A DNA stretch of 64,000 nt from Prevotella sp. (GTDB lineage Bacteria; Bacteroidota; Bacteroidia; Bacteroidales; Bacteroidaceae). Location: assembly GCA_017623155.1 (NCBI GenBank), contig JAGAPR010000005.1:1-64000 (forward strand), written 5' to 3'. The notes below the pieces were generated by a model. That model was given only the letters and a program-made list of their open reading frames with translations, ran no database searches and was not told where the DNA came from. Every line of letters starts with the position of its first letter. The first letter of the stretch is position 1. Of this stretch, positions 18,491 through 27,489 are shown in pieces. A program made the position numbers and the translations under genes.

Positions 18491-19612
18491 TTATTCTTTG
18501 TGATGAAGTTCTAATATTGGTATCATGAGAGCTTTGCCGCCGTAGTGGCTTCCCAAAAAGTTGTGGTGTGGCTCTTCCTTGATTACCTGCCCCTCGTGGT
18601 TATATGTCTGCCAGTAGTATACTTCCGATTGGGATAATTGTTCGACCCAAATGGTAACCGTCTCGCCGGTTTTCATCCCTTTGTCCCAAGTGTAATACTT
18701 CATCATTTTTTTTGCTTCGTCCATAGTGGGTAATCTCCATGTTCTCGATTTTCTCATTTGGGCCAGCACCTCTTTCCATGTGAGCATGGTCTGCGTGCGC
18801 GAGTAGGCTTTGTCTGTGTCGCTTTTCTTGTCGGTTTCGAATATCACGGCATCTCTGAAATAATATCCGGGCATGCGCTTGTCTGCATATTTCTGTACCA
18901 AGTATTTGCCCATCGCGGAGTTCTCGGCGGCTGCAGCCCGGGCATATCTCATGCCGGAAGCGTGATGTTGCATTACGCTTTTACCCTCGAAGTATAGCTT
19001 GGCCAATGTGGCTTGGCAGGCAGCGGACACGTTTCCTGCGCTTATCTGTTTCTTGCATTCCTTATAAACATCTTTACCGTCTCTGTCGTTAAGGGCGATA
19101 CTAATGAGAAGTTCGCCCTCCGCAGGGGCTTTGCCGTATATTTTCTCTATAAAATCGAATGTGTCCGTACAGCCGTTTATCTGCCCCTCAAAGTATTTTA
19201 AGACCGTGTTATGCACGTCTTCGTCTTCCATATACTTGCTTAAATCGGTAGCTTTGTCCGGAAACGAGTTCAGATATGTGCCCAATAACTGTACCGCTTG
19301 TGCGGGTTTTTCCTTGTTGTAGTGCCTTATCAAGAGTATTAGCGCATTCATATATCCCGACTTTGCCGACATCGTGGCGTACTTGATGCCCTGTGTGTAG
19401 CTCTGTGTTACGCCCAATCCTTTAAAGAACAGTTGGGCGGCGATGAGCTGTGCCTCGGCATTGCCGCCGTCGGCGAGCGGGCGCAAGAGTCGTGCTCCTT
19501 CCTCGTATTGTGCCCTGTTGAGCAGCGATTTCACCCTCTCCAAGTCTTGCTGTGCGTGCAGGGCGCATGCGGCTAATGACAAGACGAATGATAATAACAA
19601 TTTTTTAATCAT
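18491..19612 (-). CDS. Secreted Sel1-repeat protein
   Basis: Exported protein of 373 residues with a signal peptide ending ALHAQ and Sel1-like (SLR/TPR-type) helical repeats, clearest at AQLIAAQLFFKGLGVTQSYTQGIKYA and ATLAKLYFEGKSVMQHHASGMRYA. After about residue 240 there is a different domain with a WRLPTMDEAKKMM motif, like the DUF1566/FGE-type segments of other Bacteroidetes proteins. The start overlaps the stop of the WG-repeat gene by 8 bases, so translation is coupled. The repeats suggest protein-protein interaction; function unknown. Confidence 0.8.
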   Translation of the reverse strand: MIKKLLLSFVLSLAACALHAQQDLERVKSLLNRAQYEEGARLLRPLADGGNAEAQLIAAQLFFKGLGVTQSYTQGIKYATMSAKSGYMNALILLIRHYNKEKPAQAVQLLGTYLNSFPDKATDLSKYMEDEDVHNTVLKYFEGQINGCTDTFDFIEKIYGKAPAEGELLISIALNDRDGKDVYKECKKQISAGNVSAACQATLAKLYFEGKSVMQHHASGMRYARAAAAENSAMGKYLVQKYADKRMPGYYFRDAVIFETDKKSDTDKAYSRTQTMLTWKEVLAQMRKSRTWRLPTMDEAKKMMKYYTWDKGMKTGETVTIWVEQLSQSEVYYWQTYNHEGQVIKEEPHHNFLGSHYGGKALMIPILELHHKE

Positions 19613-21335
19613 AATCCACGTCCTCCTCGCTATAATCAAAATTAGGATAACATGTCAGTGTGACGGTGTTATCGTTTGCGTTCTCGTTCGTCAGTATGCG
19701 TATGTATTTACCGTCAGACCTCTTCGCTTCATAAACAGGGCCGTCTCCCACAGCCTTGAATCCTTTGGCTTCGAGTGCTTTTCCCATTGCTTTTGACACA
19801 TCGGAGACATTCGCGTCGGTCACTGTCACCTGCTGATATACGGCTTTGAGCGTGGCATCCGGGTTCCATCCGATACCGTCGTCAACCACATTCTCCTGCG
19901 TAAACCATCCGTCGTTTACCGTTTCCACGTGGGAGTTGTGTGTTATCAAGCCGCTGTCAAACTCCAGTGTCACTGTCATGGTCCACTCTCCGGCTTTGCT
20001 CTCCGGCAGTTCGATGTAGTTTCCGAAATACTTTTCGTCCGGTTGAAGTTTGTATTTGGCGGCAATCTCGGATACCGATGTCTTCCCGTCCAGCGGCTTG
20101 TAGCCGGTCGTGGTGGTCAGTTGGTCGACAACAGCGTTCACCCCGGCCTTTATGTCGGTGAAAGTGACTATATTCAACTCAGTCATGAGTTCGAAATCCT
20201 TAAACTCTATGCCTTTCAGTTCTGTTCCGTTTTTATCCACCAAGACCCATGTCGAGCCGTCTTTGAAAATATAGTTGTCGCCCAGAGTGTAAAGACTCTT
20301 GTCGTCATAAATGAAGTCCACCACTTTATTGTCATCTATATCTACAACACCCCATTTGTTGTCAGACTGCACTAATAACATTCCGTTGTCATAAATAAAA
20401 ATCATCTTGTATTTGCCTGTGCGGATAATAATATCCCCCTGTTCGTTTATCACGGCAAAATTGTATTCTTTGTCTATTACAATACTGTTGCCGTTCTTGT
20501 TTCCAAAAGGATATATAAAATCCTTTTTCGGTTTTACCACGGTCTCACCTTTGTAGTTTACGAAAACCAGTCCGGAACCGTCTTCTTCCTTAGTTATGGC
20601 CGATCTACCCTCTTGAAATATCCAAGGGTGGTAGTCTTTGCTTATTTCTCCTGTCTTGTTACCTTGTGTGTCGATTATGAGCCATTTGCCATCTTCTTTT
20701 TCTCTCACGAATGCGTGGTCATCGTTGAAAATATATGCAACGCAGTATTTCGCCTTTATCGCTATCTCTCCGTCGGTGTTCAGATATCCGCATTTGCCTT
20801 TTGAGTCGATAAATTTTGCCAATCCGTCAGAGAATTTATGTACGGATTTTATATCCTTTGATAACGTGGCGATTACTTTCCCCTTGCTGTTTATCATCTG
20901 GATGGGTTCGCCGAGATGCGAGACAAAAGCCCGTCCGCAGACGAAATCCGTCACTGCGTCATATTCTTCTTCGGTCACGGGCATCTTCGGCGAGTCGATG
21001 CTGAACAGGCGGTGCTTGCCGCCGGACTTTACCCAATACTGTCCATCGCTGAATACGCGTGATATGGAATCTTCTGCAGCATACTCGTTGTCGACGACAA
21101 TCTTGCCGTCTTTGTCGATAATGCTCCATTTGCCGTCTTTCTCCATCCGTACCGGAAGATACTTTAAGGTGTATTCCGATGTGTCGTTTTGCGCCTCTTT
21201 GCATGACACGAGCGTGCATGCGACAGTGGTGAAGACCGTCGCAGCCGTTGCCAATGCGGCTTTAAACATGCATTTTCGTGTGAAAGATTTTTGGTTGGTT
21301 TTGAAAAATCTCATAATAACAATATCGTTCCTCAT
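19605..21335 (-). CDS. WG-repeat lipoprotein
   Basis: Envelope protein of up to 576 residues built on WG (KWG/KWS) beta-repeats: KDGKWSIIDKDGKIV, KCGYLNTDGEIAIKAKY, DGKWLIIDTQGN, NKWGVVDIDDNKVV and others between about residues 60 and 370. The N-terminus has a long positively charged start, a hydrophobic stretch and a lipobox (CTLVSC). The C-terminal 170 residues form a separate domain. Starts at 21335 and 21314 are both possible. It heads the operon with the Sel1 gene and the lipoprotein and has an unusually long 5' leader. Role unknown. Confidence 0.82.
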   Translation of the reverse strand: MRNDIVIMRFFKTNQKSFTRKCMFKAALATAATVFTTVACTLVSCKEAQNDTSEYTLKYLPVRMEKDGKWSIIDKDGKIVVDNEYAAEDSISRVFSDGQYWVKSGGKHRLFSIDSPKMPVTEEEYDAVTDFVCGRAFVSHLGEPIQMINSKGKVIATLSKDIKSVHKFSDGLAKFIDSKGKCGYLNTDGEIAIKAKYCVAYIFNDDHAFVREKEDGKWLIIDTQGNKTGEISKDYHPWIFQEGRSAITKEEDGSGLVFVNYKGETVVKPKKDFIYPFGNKNGNSIVIDKEYNFAVINEQGDIIIRTGKYKMIFIYDNGMLLVQSDNKWGVVDIDDNKVVDFIYDDKSLYTLGDNYIFKDGSTWVLVDKNGTELKGIEFKDFELMTELNIVTFTDIKAGVNAVVDQLTTTTGYKPLDGKTSVSEIAAKYKLQPDEKYFGNYIELPESKAGEWTMTVTLEFDSGLITHNSHVETVNDGWFTQENVVDDGIGWNPDATLKAVYQQVTVTDANVSDVSKAMGKALEAKGFKAVGDGPVYEAKRSDGKYIRILTNENANDNTVTLTCYPNFDYSEEDVDYD

Positions 21336-21620
21336 CCTCCGTTGGAACTTAAAATTATTAATGCAAAAGCGTGAGGACTGTATCTATGCTTATTCTTTCA
21401 GTCAGGCTTCTCGCATTGCCTCAGGAACAGGATAAGCAACAGCCACTCACGCAGTGCGAGTATATAATAATCCCTTACGGATAGTATATATTCGTAGCGT
21501 GAGCGTTGTTGCCACCATCTTTGTTCCTTTTTCAAACTTTGCGAGAATTTGACTGAACAAGAAAGGTTTCAATAACGCTCTTTGTTTTCTTATGTATGAC
21601 TACCTTGCGGAAGTCAACCG

Positions 21621-21628
21621 CAAAAATA
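21621..21628 (-). promoter_or_regulatory. Probable promoter box of WG/Sel1 operon
   Basis: TATTTTTG followed by C on the minus strand, the only good -7 box in this spacer oriented toward the WG gene. Confidence 0.5.
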
Positions 21629-21783
21629 CAAAAAAACTTTCAAATTTCCGTATGGAAGTAAAAAATATTGTGACTTGATGGGGTAATTTGGATTATACCT
21701 AAGTCATCAATCGATGAGTAGACGGGTAATTGTCTGCCGGCAATTGAAGCCAAACGTGAGTTAAAGGCAGTGCCGATAACATA

Positions 21784-21820
21784 AAAAAAGCCGCGCTTTT
21801 CGTATGAAAACCGCGGCTTA
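21784..21820 (-). terminator. rpsT terminator
   Basis: Stem AAGCCGCG (21788-21795) pairing with 21812-21819. On the minus strand it is followed by TTTTTTAT. It lies 25 bases after the rpsT stop. Confidence 0.85.
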
Positions 21821-21843
21821 CCGTATCTTATGATTAGTGTGTA

Positions 21844-22098
21844 TTATCCTAATTTGTTGACATGCAGAGCCAATTTTGACTTCAAGTTAGCTGCCTTGTT
21901 CTTGTGGATAACGTTAGTCTTTGCCAACTTGTCGAGCATTTTCTGCACGGCGGGATAGAGCTTTACAGCCTCTTCTTTATCTGTGAGAGCGCGCAATTTA
22001 CGTACAGCATTGCGCATAGTCTTTGCATAATATTTATTGTGCAGAGTTCTTGTCTTCTCCTGACGGATTCTCTTGATTGCTGATTTGTGGTTTGCCAT
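21844..22098 (-). CDS. rpsT: 30S ribosomal protein S20
   Basis: Small-subunit ribosomal protein S20, which binds 16S rRNA early in assembly. 84 residues, strongly basic, with the family opening [17 protein letters not shown] and the conserved [12 protein letters not shown] stretch near the C-terminus. It starts 26 bases after the 3' end of tRNA-Glu on the same strand with no promoter box between, so the two are probably one transcript processed at the tRNA 3' end. Confidence 0.97.
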   Translation of the reverse strand: MANHKSAIKRIRQEKTRTLHNKYYAKTMRNAVRKLRALTDKEEAVKLYPAVQKMLDKLAKTNVIHKNKAANLKSKLALHVNKLG

Positions 22099-22124
22099 TT
22101 CTATTAATATCTTTTATTTATTAG

Positions 22125-22196
22125 TAGTCCCTAGGAGAGTCGAACTCCTCTTTAGAGAATGAAAATCTCTCGTCCTAACCGATAGACGAAGGGACC
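22125..22196 (-). tRNA. tRNA-Glu (anticodon TTC)
   Basis: 72 bases on the minus strand. Acceptor stem GGTCCCT pairs with AGGGACT (one G-U), the D-loop has CGGTTAGG, the anticodon stem AGAGA/TCTCT encloses the loop TTTTCAT (anticodon TTC), and the T-arm GGAG-TTCGACT-CTCC is regular. CCA is not encoded. It is preceded by a consensus promoter and followed by rpsT. Confidence 0.96.
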
Positions 22197-22216
22197 ATCG
22201 CTTTGTTTTGCGGGTG

Positions 22217-22247
22217 CAAAGTTATGACTTTTATTTAATTCTACAAA
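22217..22247 (-). promoter_or_regulatory. tRNA-Glu/rpsT promoter (TTTG-N19-TAACTTTG)
   Basis: On the minus strand TTTG (22244-22247) and TAACTTTG (22217-22224) with exactly 19 bases between, 20 bases before the tRNA 5' end. Confidence 0.85.
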
Positions 22248-22299
22248 ATTTTTTTGGTGGAAAATTCGTTTTTGGCACTGTTTTTATGCGAAAAAGCGA

Positions 22300-22307
22300 T
22301 AACTTTG
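22300..22307 (+). promoter_or_regulatory. recO promoter -7 box
   Basis: TAACTTTG on the plus strand, divergent from the tRNA-Glu promoter. The leader before ATG 22398 is about 80 bases. Confidence 0.6.
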
Positions 22308-22397
22308 CATCATTCAGACAGTAAAGATGCGCTTCTACCGGTGTTTTACAGTTGTTTAAGCGCACTTTTTTCGCAATGTGTAAATTGATATTTTGGT

Positions 22398-23123
22398 ATG
22401 TTGATAAAGACCGAAGCCATAGTTTTGCGCACTGTTAAGTACGGCGATAACAAGGTTATCGTGGATATGTTTACTGCCGATTGTGGCCGGATGAGCTTCG
22501 TGGCTTCGGCCGGCCGGTCGGGTAAGGGTGGTGTGCGGCGGCAACTTTTCCTGCCGATGGCTTTGCTTGAAATCGAGGCCGATGTGCGGCCGAGAATGAA
22601 ATTGCAGAAGTTGCGTGCCGTGCGTTTGGCTTATCCGATGGCCACCGTGCCTTTTGAACCTGTGAAATTGTCGCTGGCTTTGTTCTTGTCGGAGTTTCTT
22701 TGTCATGCCTTGCGGGGCGAGCAGGAGAACCGTCCGCTGTTCGAGTATATTTCCGGTGGTGTGCAATGGCTCGACAACAGCGTGGGGCGTTATGCCAATT
22801 TTCATCTTGTTTTTCTCATGCGTCTGTCGCTTTTTCTCGGTTTTTATCCCAATCTCGACGGTTATCGCGAGGGTTGCGGCTTTGATTTGCGTGCCGGATG
22901 TTTCTGTGCCGCGGTGCCTTCTCACGGTGATTATCTTTCTCCCGACGAGGCGAGGCGCATCGGTGTGCTTATGCGCATGACTTTATCCACGATGCACTTA
23001 TATAAGATGTCGCGTGCGGAGCGTAACCGTTTTATCGAGGTGTTGGTGTCGTATTATCGCATTCATATCCCCGATTTCCCCGAGTTGCGCTCGCTTGCCG
23101 TGCTGAGAGAGCTGTTTGTTTGA
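22398..23123 (+). CDS. recO: DNA repair protein RecO
   Basis: RecO, the RecFOR mediator that helps load RecA on SSB-coated single strands during gap repair. The 241-residue protein opens with the OB-fold start typical of RecO (LIKTEAIVLRTVKYGDNKVIVDMFT, shown in part) and has the GYREGCGFDLRAGCF region that corresponds to the zinc-finger-like position. The C-terminal helical part ends YYRIHIPDFPELRSLAVLREL. Monocistronic, closed by its own terminator. Confidence 0.93.
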   Translation: MLIKTEAIVLRTVKYGDNKVIVDMFTADCGRMSFVASAGRSGKGGVRRQLFLPMALLEIEADVRPRMKLQKLRAVRLAYPMATVPFEPVKLSLALFLSEFLCHALRGEQENRPLFEYISGGVQWLDNSVGRYANFHLVFLMRLSLFLGFYPNLDGYREGCGFDLRAGCFCAAVPSHGDYLSPDEARRIGVLMRMTLSTMHLYKMSRAERNRFIEVLVSYYRIHIPDFPELRSLAVLRELFV

Positions 23124-23150
23124 GGGAAGTTAAGTCGATTCTTTTTAGTT

Positions 23151-23178
23151 TTCAGAGTTCTCGGAGAACTCTGAAAAA
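23151..23178 (+). terminator. recO terminator
   Basis: Stem TTCAGAGTTCT (23151-23161) pairing with AGAACTCTGAA (23165-23175), 3-base loop, directly followed by A residues. It lies immediately before a second hairpin; together they separate convergent genes. Confidence 0.7.
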
Positions 23179-23224
23179 AACAACCGGCCGGTATCAAGTG
23201 TTCGATGCCGACCGGTTGTTTTTT
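23179..23224. terminator. Bidirectional terminator recO / yqeY
   Basis: 17-bp stem with one mismatch (23179-23195 pairing with 23204-23220), 8-base loop, followed by a T run on the plus strand and a run of T from the A tract on the minus strand. Confidence 0.85.
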
Positions 23225-23240
23225 GCCCTGTGTTTGTTTG

Positions 23241-23690
23241 TCAGGCGAGCAGCTTCTTTACCATGTCCGAGATGGTTTTGCCGTCGGCCTTTCCCGCCAG
23301 TTGCTTGCTTGCGGCGCCCATAACCTTGCCCATCTCTTTGATGCTCTGTGCACCTGTTTGGGCTATTATTTCTTTCACGGCCGCCTCTATTTCAGCCTCT
23401 GTCATGGGTTGTGGCAGATAGCTTTCTATTACTTTCACCTGTGCCAGTTCGGCGTCGGCGAGATCTTGTCTGTTTTGACTTATGTACAGGTTGGCCGAGT
23501 CGTGGCCTTGTTTTGCCAGCTTTTGCAGTATTTTCAGTGCTGCGGCATCTTCGAGAGTGTCGTTTGCTCCGGGTGCCGTCTTGGCTTCGATGAATACTTT
23601 TTTGATGTTGCGGAGTGCTTCGAGAGCCACCTTGTCCTTGGCTTTCATTGCCGCAACAATGTCTTTGCTTACTTGTTCGAATAGTGTCAT
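23241..23690 (-). CDS. yqeY: GatB/YqeY domain protein
   Basis: Stand-alone YqeY protein, related to the tRNA-binding tail domain of GatB and proposed to act in tRNA-dependent amidation or tRNA handling. 149 residues. Family features are the opening MTLFEQVSKDIVAAMKAKDK, the YLPQPMTEAEIEAAVKEII stretch, and the end MGAASKQLAGKADGKTISD. It lies 40 bases after ftsZ on the same strand with no clear terminator between, so it may be the last gene of the dcw transcript. Confidence 0.93.
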   Translation of the reverse strand: MTLFEQVSKDIVAAMKAKDKVALEALRNIKKVFIEAKTAPGANDTLEDAAALKILQKLAKQGHDSANLYISQNRQDLADAELAQVKVIESYLPQPMTEAEIEAAVKEIIAQTGAQSIKEMGKVMGAASKQLAGKADGKTISDMVKKLLA

Positions 23691-23730
23691 ATCTGTTGTT
23701 CGCTTATATTATATAATGTATATGATGCTT

Positions 23731-25065
23731 TCAGGCGAATACTATCGTGCCCTGTACGGCATCTTTGGAATCTTCCTTGCTGTCGGTTGTGACCTCTTCG
23801 CCGCTTGCCTGACTGTGTATGTTGTCGAGAATTTCGCGTGTGCGCTTGTAGGTGGGGGTCGACTCCACTGCCGAGATGACGTTGTCGTTGTCGAGATCTT
23901 CGGGGCGGAAGAAGTAGATATTGGGCCTGCGCTTGTATTTTTTGTTGCTGTTGTCGTTGCCGTAGTAGTGTCCCCGGCGTTCTATCAGCTTTGCCTCTTT
24001 CTCTTGCGCGGCGGCAATCTGGTTGGCTTCTTCCTGTGTGTGGCGCTTGATATGCATGTCCATGCCGTCGATGTTGGTCATTCCGAAACCGGTGGCGAGT
24101 ATCGTCACCTTTACTTTCTTGCCCAATTCCGGGTCTGTGGCGAGTCCCCATTTGATTTCGAAGTCGCTTCCGAACTTGGCCATGAAGTCGTTCACGTCGT
24201 TCATCTCTTCCATCATGAGACTGTCTTTGCCGTCTTTCTGTCCGCAGAACGATATGCTGAGCAGTATCTTTTTGGAGTTGAACACGTCGTTGTCGTTGAG
24301 CAGCGGCGAGTTGAGAGCGTCGTCGATGGCTTTTTTCACGCGGCCTTCGCCCTCGCCGTATCCCGTGCTCATGATTGCCACGCCTCCATCTTTGAGCACA
24401 GTCTTCACGTCGTTGAAGTCGAGGTTGATAAGTCCGTGCACGGTGATGATTTCGGCGATGCTCTTCGCAGCCACGCTCAGTGTGTCGTCGGCTTTGCCGA
24501 ATGCGTCGAGAACGGTGAGGTCGGGATATATCTCGCGCAACCTTTCGTTGTTGATGACGAGCAGTGCGTCAACGTGTTTCGACATCTCTTCAACGCCGTC
24601 GAGTGCTTGGTCTATCTTGCGGCCGCCTTCGAAACGGAACGGGATTGTCACTATTCCCACCGTCAGAATGCCCAATTCTTTGGATATCCGGGCTATTACC
24701 GGTGCTGCTCCCGTGCCGGTTCCGCCACCCATTCCGGCTGTGATGAAAGCCATACGCGTGCCGTCGCTGAGCATGTTTTTAATGTCGTCGATGCTTTCTT
24801 CGGCAGCTTCGCGTGCCTTGGCCGGCTTGTTTCCCGCGCCGAGTCCCTCCTTGCCGAGTTGCAGGTGAACCGGCACCGGTGAGTCGTTCAATGCTTGGTT
24901 GTCGGTGTTGCACAGCACGAACGACACGTCGTGTATGCCTTCGCGGTACATGTGGTTCACGGCATTGCCTCCGCCACCGCCCACTCCGATTACTTTTATG
25001 ATGCTGTGTTCTTTCTCCGGCGTGCCGAAGTCTACGATATCTATGTTGCTGTTGTTGTCTGTCAT
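23731..25065 (-). CDS. ftsZ: Cell division protein FtsZ
   Basis: Tubulin-like GTPase that forms the Z-ring. The 444-residue protein has GVGGGGGNAVNHM at the start of the nucleotide-binding domain, the tubulin signature GGGTGTGAAP and the T7-loop NLDFNDVKTVL. The C-terminal part is long; the partner-binding peptide looks like the STPTYKRTR segment about 40 residues before the end, followed by an extra acidic tail ending QGTIVFA. It follows ftsA by 62 bases. Confidence 0.97.
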   Translation of the reverse strand: MTDNNSNIDIVDFGTPEKEHSIIKVIGVGGGGGNAVNHMYREGIHDVSFVLCNTDNQALNDSPVPVHLQLGKEGLGAGNKPAKAREAAEESIDDIKNMLSDGTRMAFITAGMGGGTGTGAAPVIARISKELGILTVGIVTIPFRFEGGRKIDQALDGVEEMSKHVDALLVINNERLREIYPDLTVLDAFGKADDTLSVAAKSIAEIITVHGLINLDFNDVKTVLKDGGVAIMSTGYGEGEGRVKKAIDDALNSPLLNDNDVFNSKKILLSISFCGQKDGKDSLMMEEMNDVNDFMAKFGSDFEIKWGLATDPELGKKVKVTILATGFGMTNIDGMDMHIKRHTQEEANQIAAAQEKEAKLIERRGHYYGNDNSNKKYKRRPNIYFFRPEDLDNDNVISAVESTPTYKRTREILDNIHSQASGEEVTTDSKEDSKDAVQGTIVFA

Positions 25066-25127
25066 ACTGTGATATTGTTATGTTCTCGGGTTGTTTCTTT
25101 TGTCATTTCGCGAGTTGTAGGCCGGTG

Positions 25128-26579
25128 TCATTCCGGTTCTGTCAGCTTGGTTGCCACTTTCTTGAACCAGTTCAGGCCTTTGTTTATCGGGCTGTTTTTT
25201 CTTCTTTCCTCTTCAGCGAGTCGCCGTTCCTCCTCTTCTTTCTCGTGGGCTATGCGCTCATCTTCCTCTTCCTTGCGTCTGCGCTCTTCCTCGGCGGCCT
25301 GCTTTTCGGCTGCGGTGAGCACTGCACCCGGCGGAATTTCCGTTACGCTGCGGGGTGTTTTGGGCATGCTTATGCCTGTGGCTGCTTTTTCGGTCTTGCT
25401 TCCGAATAGGTCGCCGTTGGGGTCGACTTCTTCTCCCGCGCAGTTGACGTCGCCCTTGGCGAGCAGTCCCAGTACGGTGTTCATCATGCCGTTTCGCGCG
25501 TTGATGTCGTTGTTGGTTGAGTTTATGGTGTGCGTCACGAACTTGGCGATGCGTATCTTCTCGGCGTGCGTGTAGTTGACAAACGCCTTTTCGATGTTTT
25601 TCATGTTCGATCCGCCGCCGGTGAGAATGATGCCGCCCAACAGTTTGTCACAATATTCGGTGGGTATCTGATACCAGACGTTCTCTATGATCTCTTCAAG
25701 CCGGCCTTCGACAATTTCTATGAACTTGCGGCTTTCGATTTGTCTCTCGGCATCTATCGACAGTTTCAGGGAGTTGTCGATGTCCGCGTTGTCGGTATAC
25801 GCGCTGCCGTATTTCAGTTTCATCTTCTCGGCATCGCTCTCTTCCATGTTCAGTGAGGCGATATCCTTGGTGATGTTGTTGCTTCCCAGCGGTATGACGG
25901 CAAGATGGCGCAGGATGTTTTTGCTGTATACCGATACGGTGGTCGTGTCTGCTCCTATGTCGACGAGGGCGCATCCCGAACGTCGTTCCGCCTCTGTCAG
26001 CACGCTGTCGGCCAGAGCCAACGGCGCGAGATACATCTCGGCAACGTTTATTCCGGCCGTCTCGAAGCATTTGTTCAGGTTTTTATAGAAAGCCTTACGT
26101 TCGAGAATGTTGAGGAAATTGCCTTCGAGACGGTTGCATTGTATGCCCACAGGGTCGAGTTGCAACTGTGAATCGACTTTGTATTCCTGCACTGCCGCGT
26201 CAAGGATTTCCATGTCTTGGTATTTCCAATTGCGGTTAAGGTCCATCAATTCGATTACCATATCCTGCGTGATTTTGGTGTCTGCGGGCAGGTCTTTGGC
26301 TATCGTGTTTCTCACACTGCGTATCGACTGGCCTCCCACTCCCACATAAACTTGTGTTATTTCGGTTTTGAGCTGAGCCTGCAACCTGCTTATTATGTTT
26401 GTGAGACATAGTGCCGTCTTGTCGATGTTATACACAACACCTTTTCGGATGAACGTGGATGAGTCTTCTTTCACCACGGCCAGCACGTTGATGCTGCCGT
26501 CGAGGTTTTTCTTTCCCGCGATACCGGTCATCTTGGATGAGCCGAGTTCAATTGCTACAATGAAATCCTTTGCTGCCAT
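25128..26579 (-). CDS. ftsA: Cell division protein FtsA
   Basis: Actin-like ATPase that tethers FtsZ to the membrane. The 483-residue protein opens IVAIELGSSKMTGIAG, has the ATPase motifs ALVDIGADTTTVSVY and GGIILTGGGSNM, and then a Bacteroidetes-style extension: a strongly charged Glu/Arg/Lys-rich helix (about residues 405-460) before the terminal amphipathic helix NKGLNWFKKVATKLTE, the expected membrane-targeting sequence. The extension makes it longer than the E. coli protein (420). Confidence 0.96.
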   Translation of the reverse strand: MAAKDFIVAIELGSSKMTGIAGKKNLDGSINVLAVVKEDSSTFIRKGVVYNIDKTALCLTNIISRLQAQLKTEITQVYVGVGGQSIRSVRNTIAKDLPADTKITQDMVIELMDLNRNWKYQDMEILDAAVQEYKVDSQLQLDPVGIQCNRLEGNFLNILERKAFYKNLNKCFETAGINVAEMYLAPLALADSVLTEAERRSGCALVDIGADTTTVSVYSKNILRHLAVIPLGSNNITKDIASLNMEESDAEKMKLKYGSAYTDNADIDNSLKLSIDAERQIESRKFIEIVEGRLEEIIENVWYQIPTEYCDKLLGGIILTGGGSNMKNIEKAFVNYTHAEKIRIAKFVTHTINSTNNDINARNGMMNTVLGLLAKGDVNCAGEEVDPNGDLFGSKTEKAATGISMPKTPRSVTEIPPGAVLTAAEKQAAEEERRRKEEEDERIAHEKEEEERRLAEEERRKNSPINKGLNWFKKVATKLTEPE

Positions 26580-26616
26580 CTTTATCGTAATGTCTTTATC
26601 GTAATGTCGTTTTATA

Positions 26617-27468
26617 TTATTGTTGTTTTTTTGCCGTTTGCTTCTCCGTTTGTTGTTCCGGCGTGTCGGTTTGTGCCTTTTGAATTGCCGGCACTGCCGC
26701 TATGTGGTGATTGTGCGGATGTGAGTCTTTTTTCTTGCATATAATCTGGTTTCCGAACTCTACGCTTATGCGCGAATACTTGTTCCATCCCACTTTGTTA
26801 AGGCCGTATTTGTAGAATTTCTCCATTCTTGCGAGCTTCTCGGCGATGTTTTCCGGTTGCCCGAGATATATGATATGTTCGCCCACTCGCGGCACAAGTT
26901 CGATTGAGTTGTCCTGCAATACATTTATTTGCACTATCTGGTTATGCCAGAATTTGTCATTTACTATGTGATTGCCGATGTGAGCCAGCACTTTGGTGGC
27001 ATACTTTTTCGTGATGTGTCCAGTGGCAACAACGACGTCGGTGGTGAGCCGTGTGCCGTTCATGACCTTTCCGCTATTGTCTATATAGTAGTTTTCTCCG
27101 TTGTCGGCCAGTATTCTCAGTATCGGCATGTGCTGTGCAAGAATGATGTGGACGTGCCCGTTTGGCGTCTTGTAGCACTGTGCGTTCTCTATGAACGGGT
27201 TTTTGATGAGCGTCTCTTCAATTTCCCTAATGTCCACGGAGGCCAACTGTTTGCCGAGCGGATAAAGGTTGGCGCGCACGAGTATGGTCTTTATCTCGTC
27301 GGCGTTGAGAAAGCCTTTGACTACACTTTCGTTGATATCTATCTTCACCTGCGTGCATATCTTGCCCGTCATGTCGGGCTTGTTGAATGCCGTCATGGCG
27401 AGTGTCAGGTAGATACCGACGGCGATGTTTGCCGCGATGAGGCTGTATCTTTTCCAGTTGAATGTCAT
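26617..27468 (-). CDS. ftsQ: Cell division protein FtsQ
   Basis: Bitopic divisome protein (FtsQ/DivIB). One N-terminal transmembrane segment (about residues 10-27, SLIAANIAVGIYLTLAM) is followed by a periplasmic POTRA-like and beta domain (LYPLGKQLASVDIREIEETL, KNPFIENAQCYKTPNGHVHI). The C-terminal 40 residues are polar and Gln/Lys-rich. It lies between murC and ftsA (gap of 21 bases to murC), the normal dcw position. Confidence 0.93.
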   Translation of the reverse strand: MTFNWKRYSLIAANIAVGIYLTLAMTAFNKPDMTGKICTQVKIDINESVVKGFLNADEIKTILVRANLYPLGKQLASVDIREIEETLIKNPFIENAQCYKTPNGHVHIILAQHMPILRILADNGENYYIDNSGKVMNGTRLTTDVVVATGHITKKYATKVLAHIGNHIVNDKFWHNQIVQINVLQDNSIELVPRVGEHIIYLGQPENIAEKLARMEKFYKYGLNKVGWNKYSRISVEFGNQIICKKKDSHPHNHHIAAVPAIQKAQTDTPEQQTEKQTAKKQQ

Positions 27469-27489
27469 TGTTGCGGGCTTGTTTCGCGT

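Larger units (their letters stand above)
21336..21843. other. Intergenic: long operon leader and rpsT terminator
   Basis: No gene is supported. On the minus strand a promoter box lies at 21621-21628, which leaves about 280 bases of untranslated leader before the WG-repeat gene. A stop-free minus-strand frame at about 21398-21565 has no start codon. The rpsT terminator is at the right end. Confidence 0.6.
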
